In this document: positions 48,082 through 58,464 of the stretch, one piece after another
Position numbering within the stretch: position 1 is the first letter of the stretch
Layout of the letters: every line of letters begins with the position of its first letter
Assembly: GCA_027491085.1 (NCBI GenBank)
Contig: JAIXWW010000019.1
Span: 186,001-250,000, forward strand
Source of the DNA: Bacteroidota bacterium
GTDB taxonomy: Bacteria; Bacteroidota; Bacteroidia; UKL13-3
DNA length: 64,000 bases
Direction of reading: 5' to 3'
The notes under the pieces: model-generated
Told to the model about the DNA's origin: nothing
The model's database searches: none
The model's input: the letters and a program-made list of their open reading frames with translations, nothing else
Translations under genes and position numbers: made by a program

Positions 48082-48978
48082 ATGAATAAAAAAGAACATG
48101 TTTTATTTTTAGTAAATCCGTTTTCAGGAAATAAGAAAGCATTACAAAATGCTGAAATTGCAGTTAAGGCAATGGAGGACAATGGATTCGAAACATCGAT
48201 TTTAATAAGCAAATCCATAGGCGACCTAAGTAGTTTCACTAATCAATTTAACAGCCACAAAATTACTAAAATAGCTGTTCTTGGTGGAGATGGGACAATG
48301 CATGAAGTAGTAAATGCAGTAATTAAAAAAACTGAATGGTTAGCTATACCTTTATTACTTTTTCCATGCGGAACAGGGAATGCATTTAATTATGATCAAA
48401 ACTGTTTAACCATAAAAAAAGCAATTGATTTACTCTTAAATGGAAAAATTTCAAGTATAGATTTAGCTGAAATAAAAATGAAAAATGAAACTATTTGGTC
48501 CTTTAACATAATAGGTTGTGGATTGGTAGCAGATATCAATTTATTGGCTGAAAAAATGAGGTGGTTAGGTGCAGCTAGGTACAATATTGCTTCTCTTTTT
48601 AGAATTTTATTTAATCAAACAATTAATGCTAGCGTAACAATTAATAATGAAATACACGAAGGCGAGTTTTGCTTTTTATTAGCTTGTAATACACGCTACA
48701 CAGGAAAAGCAATGAAAATGGCTCCAAAAGCTTTATTAAATGATGGGTTGATTGATTTGTTAATGGTAAAAAAAACTTCGAGATTTAAATTAATAAGCCT
48801 TTTTCCAAAAGTATTTAGTGGTAAACATTTGAGTTCACCAATCTTAAAATATGTCCAAACAAATCGAATTATAATTGATACCAAACATTCCAATTTAGTA
48901 AATATTGATGGAGAAATTAAAGGCTCAACTCCTATGGAAATAATAATGCATCAGAAACTTTTAAAAGTTATATCTTAA
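48082..48978 (+). CDS. Diacylglycerol kinase-family lipid kinase
   Basis: FLVNPFSGNKKA, AVLGGDGTMHEVVNAV, FPCGTGNAFN, LLACNTRYTGKAMKMAPKALLNDGLIDLLMV. Confidence 0.92.
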   Translation: MNKKEHVLFLVNPFSGNKKALQNAEIAVKAMEDNGFETSILISKSIGDLSSFTNQFNSHKITKIAVLGGDGTMHEVVNAVIKKTEWLAIPLLLFPCGTGNAFNYDQNCLTIKKAIDLLLNGKISSIDLAEIKMKNETIWSFNIIGCGLVADINLLAEKMRWLGAARYNIASLFRILFNQTINASVTINNEIHEGEFCFLLACNTRYTGKAMKMAPKALLNDGLIDLLMVKKTSRFKLISLFPKVFSGKHLSSPILKYVQTNRIIIDTKHSNLVNIDGEIKGSTPMEIIMHQKLLKVIS

Positions 48979-48983
48979 TTTAA

Positions 48984-50045
48984 CTACTTCAAACTTTTCA
49001 ATAGCTGCTCTGCTTCAGCTTGTTTATTACCTTTTAATTTTATTACCTTTTTTAAAGTTGATTTAGCTTCTGTTTTTTTATTTTGTTTTACATAAACTTG
49101 TGCAGACAAGAACAAAGCATCTTCGTAATATTTTGATTGATTATTATTGATAATTAAGTTTAGAATATATAAACTATTGTCTAATCGGCTTGCCTTAAAC
49201 TCATTCAAAGCATTGGTATAGTTTAATGAATCACTATAATTTGCATTTTTAAATTTATCACGTTGTAAAACAGTATCCATCCAGTTATTATTAATTACGT
49301 AATCATTAAAACTAAGATTATTATTATTAGCTGGCGCAGGTAAACTTAGTGCTTTTGCCGCTTTATTTTTTACTTCAACTTTCTTTTTACTTTCTGTTAA
49401 AGCAATTGCAGGTACTTTGTCTTTTGCTGTAACTGTTTCAGTTTGTGCTTCCATTTTAACTTCTGGTACAGCCATATCACTTTCAGCAATTCCAGCGTTT
49501 TTTTGCACAGTTTCTGCTGCACTTACCTCATCCATGTTTACTTTTTCAGCTTCCACTGATTTTTCGGTTAATACTTCAGCAGGAACACTTTTAACAATAG
49601 TTTGATTTTGCTCCTTATTCAATGCCAATTCTTCCTTTTTATCATTAGTTTTTGGCGGCACATAATTATAAATAGAATCAGATTTATTTAAAACTGAAGG
49701 AGATTTTAAGTTACTTTCATTTTGTGCCAATTGGGGAACTAAATTAGTATAATTAAACCAAAACAAACCTACTGCAATTAACAATACAGCCGCAGCACTC
49801 CAATAAGCCAATACATACTTTTTATTGTTTTTTTGCTTTATAATTTCATCAACTTCTCTATTAATCTTATCAACCTTATCAACCAACAAACTCTTATCCA
49901 ACATAGCATCTATACCCTCTTTCATGTCAGCACATAATTCGCATGTTTTTACATGTTTTTCCATGTAAATTAAGTTAGCTTGGCTAATGGTATTATTAGC
50001 GTAAGCTTCCCAAATGTTATTATCTATGCACGTATTTGTATCCAT
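48984..50045 (-). CDS. Probable anti-sigma factor (zinc-finger-like N-terminus, single TM, C-terminal repeats)
   Basis: MEKHVKTCELCADM (HxxxCxxC), one TM (YWSAAAVLLIAVGLFWF), downstream of a sigma-70 gene with 22 bp overlap. Confidence 0.75.
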   Translation of the reverse strand: MDTNTCIDNNIWEAYANNTISQANLIYMEKHVKTCELCADMKEGIDAMLDKSLLVDKVDKINREVDEIIKQKNNKKYVLAYWSAAAVLLIAVGLFWFNYTNLVPQLAQNESNLKSPSVLNKSDSIYNYVPPKTNDKKEELALNKEQNQTIVKSVPAEVLTEKSVEAEKVNMDEVSAAETVQKNAGIAESDMAVPEVKMEAQTETVTAKDKVPAIALTESKKKVEVKNKAAKALSLPAPANNNNLSFNDYVINNNWMDTVLQRDKFKNANYSDSLNYTNALNEFKASRLDNSLYILNLIINNNQSKYYEDALFLSAQVYVKQNKKTEAKSTLKKVIKLKGNKQAEAEQLLKSLK

Positions 50046-50653
50046 AAAAATAAGGCTAGGCCTATAGTTATTCCTTTTTGTTCTAATATAATTTTTAAAT
50101 TTCGTTTACCATTTTGAATATAACTTTTTACTTCATTTTCGCTATAACCCGTTATAGCTGCAATTTCAACATAACTTTTTTGTTTTAAATAAAACAGTTC
50201 AATACATTGTTTCTGTTTGTCTTTTAAACCCAAAATCGCATTTTCAACGGCTTGTAATTTTTCTTCTCTTTCCTGTTTGTCATCATCATGATTCAAAATA
50301 TTGGATAATTGCATAAATAAATTTTCATTTTCTTCTTCATCTTCATTTATACTTACCAAAACATTGGGCTTACGCAATAAAATTAAGCAGTGATTTTTAC
50401 AAACAGTATGCAGCCAACTTTTAAAATTAGTTATTTGGTGTTTTTGTAAATCAATAAAAAGCTTTTCAAAAATATTCATAGTGGCATCGTGTGCCGCATC
50501 TTCGTCCTTTAAATATTTTACACAAACAGTAAAACACATGAGCGAATGGCGCTTAAATAGCTCGCCCACCACTAAATTGTTTTTAGTGTTTTGGTAGTTA
50601 ACTACCAAGTTTTCATCGCTTTCTGTTTTTAAATTAACTAACAAGGAAAACAA
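50024..50653 (-). CDS. Sigma-70 family RNA polymerase sigma factor (ECF-like)
   Basis: DEDAAHDATMNIFEKLF, SWLHTVCKNHCLILLR, LKDKQKQCIELFYLKQKSYVEIAAITGYSENEVKSYIQNGKRNLK. Confidence 0.92.
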   Translation of the reverse strand: MFSLLVNLKTESDENLVVNYQNTKNNLVVGELFKRHSLMCFTVCVKYLKDEDAAHDATMNIFEKLFIDLQKHQITNFKSWLHTVCKNHCLILLRKPNVLVSINEDEEENENLFMQLSNILNHDDDKQEREEKLQAVENAILGLKDKQKQCIELFYLKQKSYVEIAAITGYSENEVKSYIQNGKRNLKIILEQKGITIGLALFLWIQIRA

Positions 50654-50725
50654 ATATGAAAAAAATTTATGGAATTTTAGAACTAATTGTTTCTAACTAC
50701 CAAAAACCAATTCAATTTTATAAAT

Positions 50726-52393
50726 ATGAAATCATTATTTTTAAGCGTAACACTTTTGTTAACCACATTTTTAAACGCACAAAACAACAAGCCAATTAAG
50801 GCTAAACTACAAAAAGCAACTGTTTATTTACAAGGAGCCCATTTGTATTATTCAGAAACAGTAAGCCTAAGCCAAGGTATTAATGATTTAGTTTTTGAAA
50901 ATATTTCATCGAGTATCAATGTGGCCTCGTTGCAAGCTAATTGCAAAGAAGGAACCGTTATGGAAGTACGTAATTTTGAAAAATACAAAGAACGCAAACC
51001 TGCTACTAACAAATATGCGCGCGAAATTGAACGCATTCAAGACTCGCTTGAGGATTATAAATTTTATGACATAGAATTAGACAATAAACTTAAAGTGATA
51101 AATGTAGAAAAAAATTTATTGACCAATAACAAACTGATGCGTGGAGAGTTATTTAACGATTCGTTGGTATTACTACGCGAAAGCATGATTTTTTTAAAAG
51201 CTAAGTTGAATGAATATTATGAACAAGAACTCAAAATAACACGTAACAAAGCAAACAATGCTAAAATAGTAAGTAAATTACATGAGCGTTATAATTTGTT
51301 AATTAACCTGCAAGAAAACAATGGAGAAGAAAAGCAAGAAAATGAAACACCAACTATGCAAGTTATAGTGACCATTTTTGCTGAAAGCTCAACACAAACA
51401 CAAGTAAGTTTTAACTATTTAATTCCTAATGCAAGTTGGGTACCTCAGTACGATTTACAAGCCTCCACCCAAAGTAATAATTTCCAACTAAAATACTTTG
51501 CCAACATTACCCAAAACTCGGGCTTAGATTGGAAAAATACCAACTTAACTTTGAGTACCTCCAACCCCAATGAAGCTAATTTTAAACCAGAACTAACACC
51601 ATGGTATTTAAGCTTTTTGGAATACAGACAAAAACCTATAGTAAATTATTTATCAAATGCCTTAGCACCAATGCAAGTAACCAGAAAAGGTGTAATGACA
51701 GATGATGTGAAAGGAGAAAAAAACTATGACTCGCAAATAGAAGAAAAACCACTAAGCGATTATATTGAGGTGAGTCAAAACTTAATAAGAACAGAGTACG
51801 AAATAAAATTAAACTATAATATTGCCAGCGATGGCAGAGCGCATAAAATTTTGATTAATCAAAAACAAGTTCCTATGCAGTTAGCATTTGCAGCCGTTCC
51901 AAAACTTTGTAATGATGCATTTTTACAAGCTAAAATTGTAGGTTGGGAAGATTTAAATATTATTCCAGGTAGCGCTCGATTATATTTTGATGGCTCTTAT
52001 GTAGGCGAAATGTATTTAAACGCTAGCAGCAATACCGATACTTTAAGTGTAAATTTAGGACGAGATAAAACCATAGTTTTAACCCGCAAAAAATTAAAAG
52101 AAAAGTTTAAAGTTAAATTGATTGATAATGAAAAAATAGAAACCAGAACCATAGAACTAATGGTGCGAAATACCAAAAATATGACCTTAGAAATGGAACT
52201 AGAAGATCAAATACCAATAGTGCAAGGAACGGAAGAAATAAAAGTAAAACTACTACACAGCGATGATGCCGAGTTAGATGAATTAACAGGCAAACTAAAA
52301 TGGCATGTAAAAATTGGCTCTAAAGATACCAAGAAAGTAACCTTTACTTACGAAATAAGGTACCCTAAAGGTAAGCCAGTAGCAGGTTTATAA
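50726..52393 (+). CDS. DUF4139 domain-containing (MuiA-like) protein
   Basis: Signal MKSLFLSVTLLLTTFLNAQ at ATG 50726; YLQGAHLYYSETVSLSQGIN; NASWVPQYDLQA; VTFTYEIRYPKGKPVAGL. Confidence 0.88.
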   Translation: MKSLFLSVTLLLTTFLNAQNNKPIKAKLQKATVYLQGAHLYYSETVSLSQGINDLVFENISSSINVASLQANCKEGTVMEVRNFEKYKERKPATNKYAREIERIQDSLEDYKFYDIELDNKLKVINVEKNLLTNNKLMRGELFNDSLVLLRESMIFLKAKLNEYYEQELKITRNKANNAKIVSKLHERYNLLINLQENNGEEKQENETPTMQVIVTIFAESSTQTQVSFNYLIPNASWVPQYDLQASTQSNNFQLKYFANITQNSGLDWKNTNLTLSTSNPNEANFKPELTPWYLSFLEYRQKPIVNYLSNALAPMQVTRKGVMTDDVKGEKNYDSQIEEKPLSDYIEVSQNLIRTEYEIKLNYNIASDGRAHKILINQKQVPMQLAFAAVPKLCNDAFLQAKIVGWEDLNIIPGSARLYFDGSYVGEMYLNASSNTDTLSVNLGRDKTIVLTRKKLKEKFKVKLIDNEKIETRTIELMVRNTKNMTLEMELEDQIPIVQGTEEIKVKLLHSDDAELDELTGKLKWHVKIGSKDTKKVTFTYEIRYPKGKPVAGL

Positions 52394-52399
52394 AATAAG

Positions 52400-52434
52400 A
52401 AGGCCGCAATAAAAATTATTATTGCGGCCTTTTT
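52400..52434. terminator. Bidirectional terminator between convergent genes
   Basis: AAGGCCGCAATAA-aaatta-TTATTGCGGCCTTTTT. Confidence 0.85.
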
Positions 52435-52454
52435 ACTTTATGTTTTATATTTTT

Positions 52455-54629
52455 TTATTTTATCAATTTTATATTTTTACTCAAACCATCACCAACAATA
52501 TTTAAAATATAAATTCCGTTTCCAAGTGAGGACGTTTCAATTTCAAATTCGTTATTTCCTGAATTTATTTCTATTTGCTTTACCTCAATCAGCTTGCCAG
52601 ATATGTCTAATAATCTATAAGCTACAACAGATTTACTTTTACTATTTAAAGCTACTTTTATAATATTATCAAAAGGATTTGGGTAAACCGATGCTACTTG
52701 AAAAATTTCATTTTTAGCTACACTTACCGGTACAACATCGGCCGAAACCGAATTACAAATCACATCAGTAACTCCATTTTTAGTAATAGCCAAACAAACT
52801 AAATAATAATCGTTCTTTTCAAAGCTATGAACCGGATTTTCATCAGTTGAAAACTCACCATCACCAAAATCCCAATTATAAGTTAAGTTACTACCTCCTG
52901 AGTTATTAATAAATTGGAAAGTATTATTAGCATTGTTTAATACATTAAATGTATAGTTGGCCGAGATTTGAGATAAAATAATGTTTGAATCAATTTTATT
53001 AACAGTTACATAAACACATTTTTCGCCTCTACAATTTGAATCAAAACTGCTTGTAACTTTTAAACAAACACGGTAAACTCCATTGTGCAAATAATAATGA
53101 GGTACAGGATTTTGAGCATTAGAAAAAGTAGAATCGCCAAACGACCAATAATAAGTTAAATTACTTCCTACCGAAGTATTGGTAAGCTCCATTTTACGTA
53201 AGTTATGATTTACTCCAAAAGTAAAATTAGCACTACAAGGATTACTAGCCAAATTAGCTACTCCAATTTTTTTGCATCTTACAGCAGAACACAAAGTATC
53301 GTTTCCAACCACTCTAAACACAAATAAACACACATTGAACGAATCGTTTCTTGTGTAATAATGATTTGGAGAAAACAAGTTGCTAGTAGTAGTATCTCCA
53401 AAAACCCAATAACTTCTGTTAAATGCTCCACTTGAAGTATTGATAAAATGAACTTCTCTGCCTGTTTTGGTATAAGTAAAATTGGCTTCGCATCCAGTTG
53501 CAGCAGAAACTTTAATGCTATCGCAAACTGTTAATGTGCACGAAGAGTCTTTTTTAGTAACTTTTAAACAAACTCTAAATTTACCTGCTTGCGAATAAAC
53601 ATGAGTTGGTATTCTTGAGTCAGATGATGTACCATCGCCAAATGTCCACAGATAATTATAGCTTAAGGTATTGGTATTAATTGCTGACTTGAAATATTTC
53701 TTCAAAGAATTAATAGAATCAGTAGTTAAAGACCAACTGGCATTACATGGATTAACCACTCCACCTGAAACCGTAATGCTATCGCAGCTCATATTGGTGC
53801 AGCTAGAGTCTTTTTTAGTTACCCTTAAGCAAACTTTATATTTTCCAGCTTGTGCGTATAAATGATTTGGTGTTCTTGAATCCGAAGTGGTATTGTCACC
53901 AAATGTCCATAAGTAGTTATAATCTAAACTGGTATTTGTACTTGCAAATATTTTTCTTAATGTGTTGTCAGTTGAAGTTGTAAAACTCCAAGTTGACAAG
54001 CAATTAGAAGAAGTATTATTGCCTGTAACTGTAATACTATCGCATGTTTCAGTAACACAGGTCGAATCTTTTTTAGCTACGCGTAAACACACACGGTATT
54101 TTCCAGCTTGTGTATAGGTGTGATTTGGAGTTCTGGAGTCTGATGAAGTAGCATCACCAAAAGTCCAAAAATAATTATAATCCAAACTGGTATTAGTGCT
54201 TGTAAAATTTTTGCTTAAGTTATTATTAGCAGCAGTGCTTACAGTCCAACTTGAAACACAAGGACTCGTAAATACTATTGTGCTACATCTTTTTGATTTA
54301 CAACTTGAATCTGCTTTTGTAACGTTCAAACATATTGTATAAGGCCCATTGCCTATATATGTTTTTGATGCATTTAAAGTAGTTGCAGAAGTTCCATCGC
54401 CAAACGACCATTGGTAAGTTAAACCTGTACCAAAAGAGGTATTAGTTAAAGTCACTGTTTTTGTTGTCTGATTAAGCGATAAAGTAAAGTTTGCTTCGCA
54501 AGGTTGTTGTGCAAATAAATTTGTAGTTAAAAAAGTTACAAAAAGTAAGTAACCTAAACGAGCATAATTCAATGAGCTAAAATGAGTGAGTAGTTTTCTT
54601 TTCATATCAATTAATATAATTATATTCAA
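52455..54629 (-). CDS. Secreted multi-PKD-domain protein with T9SS sorting domain
   Basis: Seven PKD-like modules (YxWxFGDGTxS...YxxxGxYxVCLxV); C-terminal SVYPNPFDNIIKV...GIYILNIVGDGLSKNIKLIK. Confidence 0.9.
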   Translation of the reverse strand: MNIIILIDMKRKLLTHFSSLNYARLGYLLFVTFLTTNLFAQQPCEANFTLSLNQTTKTVTLTNTSFGTGLTYQWSFGDGTSATTLNASKTYIGNGPYTICLNVTKADSSCKSKRCSTIVFTSPCVSSWTVSTAANNNLSKNFTSTNTSLDYNYFWTFGDATSSDSRTPNHTYTQAGKYRVCLRVAKKDSTCVTETCDSITVTGNNTSSNCLSTWSFTTSTDNTLRKIFASTNTSLDYNYLWTFGDNTTSDSRTPNHLYAQAGKYKVCLRVTKKDSSCTNMSCDSITVSGGVVNPCNASWSLTTDSINSLKKYFKSAINTNTLSYNYLWTFGDGTSSDSRIPTHVYSQAGKFRVCLKVTKKDSSCTLTVCDSIKVSAATGCEANFTYTKTGREVHFINTSSGAFNRSYWVFGDTTTSNLFSPNHYYTRNDSFNVCLFVFRVVGNDTLCSAVRCKKIGVANLASNPCSANFTFGVNHNLRKMELTNTSVGSNLTYYWSFGDSTFSNAQNPVPHYYLHNGVYRVCLKVTSSFDSNCRGEKCVYVTVNKIDSNIILSQISANYTFNVLNNANNTFQFINNSGGSNLTYNWDFGDGEFSTDENPVHSFEKNDYYLVCLAITKNGVTDVICNSVSADVVPVSVAKNEIFQVASVYPNPFDNIIKVALNSKSKSVVAYRLLDISGKLIEVKQIEINSGNNEFEIETSSLGNGIYILNIVGDGLSKNIKLIK

Positions 54630-54680
54630 ACATAAACAATTTTTGTAGATTTAAAAAGCCAGCTTCATAATTTGACAAAA

Positions 54681-54715
54681 AAAAGGGCCGTTTCATTGCT
54701 GAACCGACCCTTTTC
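54681..54715 (-). terminator. Imperfect terminator hairpin after the alcohol dehydrogenase gene
   Basis: AAAAGGGCCG...CGACCCTTTT with one mismatch. Confidence 0.6.
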
Positions 54716-54716
54716 T

Positions 54717-55877
54717 TTAATAACTCATTTCAACAATTTTAACCACATCATCAGGAGTTAAATTTTTATGTTCACCTAAACCCAACATACCTCTATCAGT
54801 AAAATTTTTATGAATAAATTCGCTTGCATCTTTATAGTTATCAGTATATTCACTTAAGTGGGTTTTTATGCCTAAGCTATGAAAAAATGTTTCAGTTTTA
54901 TCAATGGCTTGGTGGGCTTTTGTTTCAATTGAACCTTCATTAATACCCCAAACACGACTAGCATATTGTGCTAACTTTTCTTTTTTAGCATTAAAATTAT
55001 ACCTGTAATGACTTGGCGCTATAATGGCTAAAGTTCTAGCATGGTCAATTCCATATAAAGCAGTTAACTCGTGACCAATGGCATGAACTGCCCAATCAGT
55101 TGGAACGCCCTTTTGAATTAAACCATTTAATGCCATGGTACAACTCCACATAAATTCGCATTGCGCATTGTAATCATTAGGATTATTTAATATTACAGGC
55201 GCTACTTCTATTAAATTTTGCATGATACTTTCTGCAATTCTATCTTGCAGATTAGCGCCAATTGGATAAGTCATGTATTGTTCCAACACGTGTGTAAACG
55301 CATCGGTAATTCCATTGGCTATTTGATTGGCTGGAATGGAGCTAATAACAGTAGGGTCTAAAATTGAAAATTGAGGAAATAAACCTGGGCCACCAATTCC
55401 AAATTTTTGTTTGGTTTCAGCACGAGAAATGACAGAACCAGAATTCATTTCAGAACCAGTAGCAGGTAAAGTAAGCACTGTACCAAATGGCATTCCAACA
55501 TCTGTTCTTATTCCTTTTTCTAAAATATCCCAAGGATTAGTGCCTGTGTATAAAGCAGCCGATGATAAAAATTTAGTACCATCAATAACCGAACCTCCGC
55601 CAACTGCTAGCAAGTAAGTTATATTTTGAGTTTTAATTATATCTAAAGCTTTAAGCAATACAGCATATTCAGGATTAGCGGGAATGCCGCCAAACTCAAC
55701 TACTTCAAAGTTTTTTAAAGCTGATTTTACTTGTTCGTAAATACCATTTTTCATTATACTTCCACCCCCATAAAGCATTAATACTTTGGCATTAGCTGGA
55801 ATTTCGGTAGTAAGTTTTTCTATTAATCCTTTACCAAAATGTATTTTGGTTGGATTTTTAAATTCAAAATTTAACAT
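54717..55877 (-). CDS. Iron-containing alcohol dehydrogenase (NADPH-dependent butanol dehydrogenase-like)
   Basis: NPTKIHFGKG, VLMLYGGGSIMKNGIYEQV, LAVGGGSVIDGTKF, LPATGSEMNSGSVI, HAIGHELTALYGIDHARTLA. Confidence 0.92.
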   Translation of the reverse strand: MLNFEFKNPTKIHFGKGLIEKLTTEIPANAKVLMLYGGGSIMKNGIYEQVKSALKNFEVVEFGGIPANPEYAVLLKALDIIKTQNITYLLAVGGGSVIDGTKFLSSAALYTGTNPWDILEKGIRTDVGMPFGTVLTLPATGSEMNSGSVISRAETKQKFGIGGPGLFPQFSILDPTVISSIPANQIANGITDAFTHVLEQYMTYPIGANLQDRIAESIMQNLIEVAPVILNNPNDYNAQCEFMWSCTMALNGLIQKGVPTDWAVHAIGHELTALYGIDHARTLAIIAPSHYRYNFNAKKEKLAQYASRVWGINEGSIETKAHQAIDKTETFFHSLGIKTHLSEYTDNYKDASEFIHKNFTDRGMLGLGEHKNLTPDDVVKIVEMSY

Positions 55878-56067
55878 GATTTCTTGGGTTTAATATTTAT
55901 TTAAGTTTATTTCTCTTAGATTGTTTTAGTAAATGAATATTTATCAAAATTTTCCTAAAAATGACTTAATTTTTTAAGTTTTATAAACCAAATTAAACAC
56001 TTTCTTTTTTATGTTGGGTATTTTATTTTATTTAGCCCAATAATTATTAATTATATTAAACAAAAAA

Positions 56068-56670
56068 ATGAGAAAAATATTAGTAGCATTAAGTTTAATG
56101 GCCATAACCACCATAGCAATGGCCGCAAAAAAACCAGCACTTGCAGATGGTTTGTATGTTGAAATGAGTACTTCAAAAGGGAAAATTTTATTAAAATTAG
56201 AAATGGAAAAAGCGCCATTAACTGTGGCGAATTTTGTGGGATTGGCAGAAGGAAAAATAAAAAATGAAGCTAAACCATTAGGAACTCCTTATTACGATAG
56301 TTTAAAGTTTCATAGAGTTATTCCCAATTTTATGATTCAAGGAGGCGACCCACAAGGCTCAGGACAAGGTGGACCAGGTTATGCCTTTAAAGATGAATTT
56401 GATCCTAGTTTAAAATTTACTGGACCAGGTATTTTAGCCATGGCCAATGCTGGACCATTTACCAATGGAAGTCAATTTTTTATTACACACGTGCAAACAA
56501 GTTGGCTTGATAATAGACATACCATTTTTGGACATGTAATGGAAGGTCAAGATGTGGTAAATAAAATTGAACAAGGGGATTACATTTTAAAAGTTAAAGT
56601 GGTAAGAAAAGGAAAAGCTGCAAAGGCATTTAAAGCAGATGTAGTTTTTGAACAACTGATGAAAAAATAA
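56068..56670 (+). CDS. Cyclophilin-type peptidyl-prolyl cis-trans isomerase, secreted
   Basis: [65 protein letters not shown]. Confidence 0.94.
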   Translation: MRKILVALSLMAITTIAMAAKKPALADGLYVEMSTSKGKILLKLEMEKAPLTVANFVGLAEGKIKNEAKPLGTPYYDSLKFHRVIPNFMIQGGDPQGSGQGGPGYAFKDEFDPSLKFTGPGILAMANAGPFTNGSQFFITHVQTSWLDNRHTIFGHVMEGQDVVNKIEQGDYILKVKVVRKGKAAKAFKADVVFEQLMKK

Positions 56671-56693
56671 TTTAACTTCTTGAATAAAGTTTT

Positions 56694-56729
56694 AAAAGCT
56701 GTTTTGTAATCATACAAAACAGCTTTTTT
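56694..56729. terminator. Bidirectional terminator between convergent genes
   Basis: AAAAGCTGTTTTGTA-atca-TACAAAACAGCTTTT. Confidence 0.85.
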
Positions 56730-56737
56730 ATTTATTA

Positions 56738-58027
56738 CTAATTTAAAGATGCCAATATTTCTTCAAAACTTGGTCTTTTTAAAATATCATTTTGCAAACT
56801 TTTATCTCTTAAATGTTCCAATAATTTAATTTTTGGAAGTAATTTATCTTCAGTAGTGTTCAATAACATATCATCCAATAAGCAACCAAATGCTCTTACT
56901 TCAATTTTTTGTAATCCTTCAGCAATATCTGAATTAACATCATAAAAAGTAGCAGCTCCAAAATCACCCAATAAGTTGTTACCATCCTTATCGAACATAA
57001 TATTATGTGCATACAAATCGCCATGATTTATGCCTAAGCTGTGCAATTGTTTGCAAACTGATGCAATGCCCTTCGAAATATTAATCATTTGACTGATGGT
57101 AAAATTAGTACCTTGATTAAATACATCACGAGAGCAACTTTCAAAACTTGGAGGATTACCCAAGTTATAATAATTACTTGGAATTAGGCTCATAACTAAA
57201 CCTTCTTTTTGTTGGGGATGATTCGTAATTTTACCTAGTACATTTACCAAGTTAGGATGATTTCCAGCAGCCATACATGCATTCATTTCGTTTAATGGCA
57301 AACCATCGCTAGTAACTTCGCCTTTAAAAATTTTTACTGCAACTTCTTCACCAAAACCTTTTAGAGAACTTTTGTAGATAATACCTGATGCTCCCTGGCC
57401 CAATTGTTCGTTTACATTTAACTCAGCCCATTCAATTTGACTTAAATTATTAGAAATTTGAGCCATTTCACTAAATGGATTTCCAGCATAAGCCACCCAC
57501 GAAAGTTTGGGTAATTGCAAAAGCCAATTTGGAAAATAGGTAAGTAAATTGGCCGATATTCTAATTAATTCTAAGTTTTGGCAATTAACCATTTCATCAG
57601 GTAATTCTTTGATTTTATTACCCGCCAAAGCCAATTTTTGCAAAGGATGACAACTACCCAAGGATTTAGGAATTATTTCAATTTGGTTATTGGTTAAAAT
57701 AAGCCAACGGGTAATTTTAGGCAAAGCATTTTCACTGACTATTTTGATTTGATTGGATTTAAAACCAATCATTTCTAAACTCTGGCATTTGCCCAAAACT
57801 TCAGGCAGTTCGGTAAACAAATTATCGGAAAAAAAAGCAATTTTTAGTTTACTTAATTTATCAAAATTTGGAGGCAGACTACTTAGGTTATTTTGCGACA
57901 AATCTAAAATTTCAAGAGTATCTGCTAAGTCTAATATTTCAATAGGAAATTCATTTAAACCACAGGCTATTTTTATATGTTTGGCCCCTTTTAATTGACC
58001 ATTTTTAAGTTCTTCTAAAGTATGCAT
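56738..58027 (-). CDS. LRR-Ser/Thr protein kinase fusion
   Basis: N-terminal LRRs (LEILDLSQNNLSSLPPNFDKLSKLK..., LQKLALAGNKIKELPDEMVNCQNLE); kinase motifs LGQGASGIIYK, VAVKIF, HGDLYAHNIMFD, LLGDFGAA. Confidence 0.9.
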   Translation of the reverse strand: MHTLEELKNGQLKGAKHIKIACGLNEFPIEILDLADTLEILDLSQNNLSSLPPNFDKLSKLKIAFFSDNLFTELPEVLGKCQSLEMIGFKSNQIKIVSENALPKITRWLILTNNQIEIIPKSLGSCHPLQKLALAGNKIKELPDEMVNCQNLELIRISANLLTYFPNWLLQLPKLSWVAYAGNPFSEMAQISNNLSQIEWAELNVNEQLGQGASGIIYKSSLKGFGEEVAVKIFKGEVTSDGLPLNEMNACMAAGNHPNLVNVLGKITNHPQQKEGLVMSLIPSNYYNLGNPPSFESCSRDVFNQGTNFTISQMINISKGIASVCKQLHSLGINHGDLYAHNIMFDKDGNNLLGDFGAATFYDVNSDIAEGLQKIEVRAFGCLLDDMLLNTTEDKLLPKIKLLEHLRDKSLQNDILKRPSFEEILASLN

Positions 58028-58186
58028 GAGATGGGTTGCAACATAACTTATTATTTAAATTATTTGGATAATTTGCTGACTAAAATGTATTTAAAAAAAT
58101 AAAAAACTTTTAAAAAAATAAAAACATACTTGTTTATTTAACAAATAGGCCTAGTTTTACAACTTAATTTTTAATAATATAATACA

Positions 58187-58381
58187 ATGCAAGAAGGAAC
58201 AGTAAAGTTTTTCAATGAAACGAAAGGCTTCGGATTTATTAGCCCTAGCGATGGTGGTGAAGACATTTTCGTACACTCATCAGGTTTAGTTGACCGTATC
58301 AGAGAAAATGACAAAGTACAATTTGAAACAGAAAGAGGAAAAAAAGGTATGAACGCTGTAAGAGTTCAAACCATACGTTAA
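58187..58381 (+). CDS. Cold-shock domain protein (CspA family)
   Basis: MQEGTVKFFNETKGFGFISPSDGGEDIFVHSSGL. Confidence 0.96.
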   Translation: MQEGTVKFFNETKGFGFISPSDGGEDIFVHSSGLVDRIRENDKVQFETERGKKGMNAVRVQTIR

Positions 58382-58410
58382 CAGTATATTTTACTCCAAA
58401 ATTCATTAGC

Positions 58411-58446
58411 AAAAACGCCATTTATTAAAAATAAATGGCGTTTTTT
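58411..58446. terminator. Bidirectional terminator
   Basis: AAAAACGCCATTTATT-aaa-AATAAATGGCGTTTTTT. Confidence 0.85.
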
Positions 58447-58464
58447 GTTTCTAATAAAGTAATA

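Noticed and set aside
53500-54300. Repeated DNA that could suggest a CRISPR or satellite array
   Set aside because: Period is ~240 bp and in frame; fully explained by tandem PKD domains.
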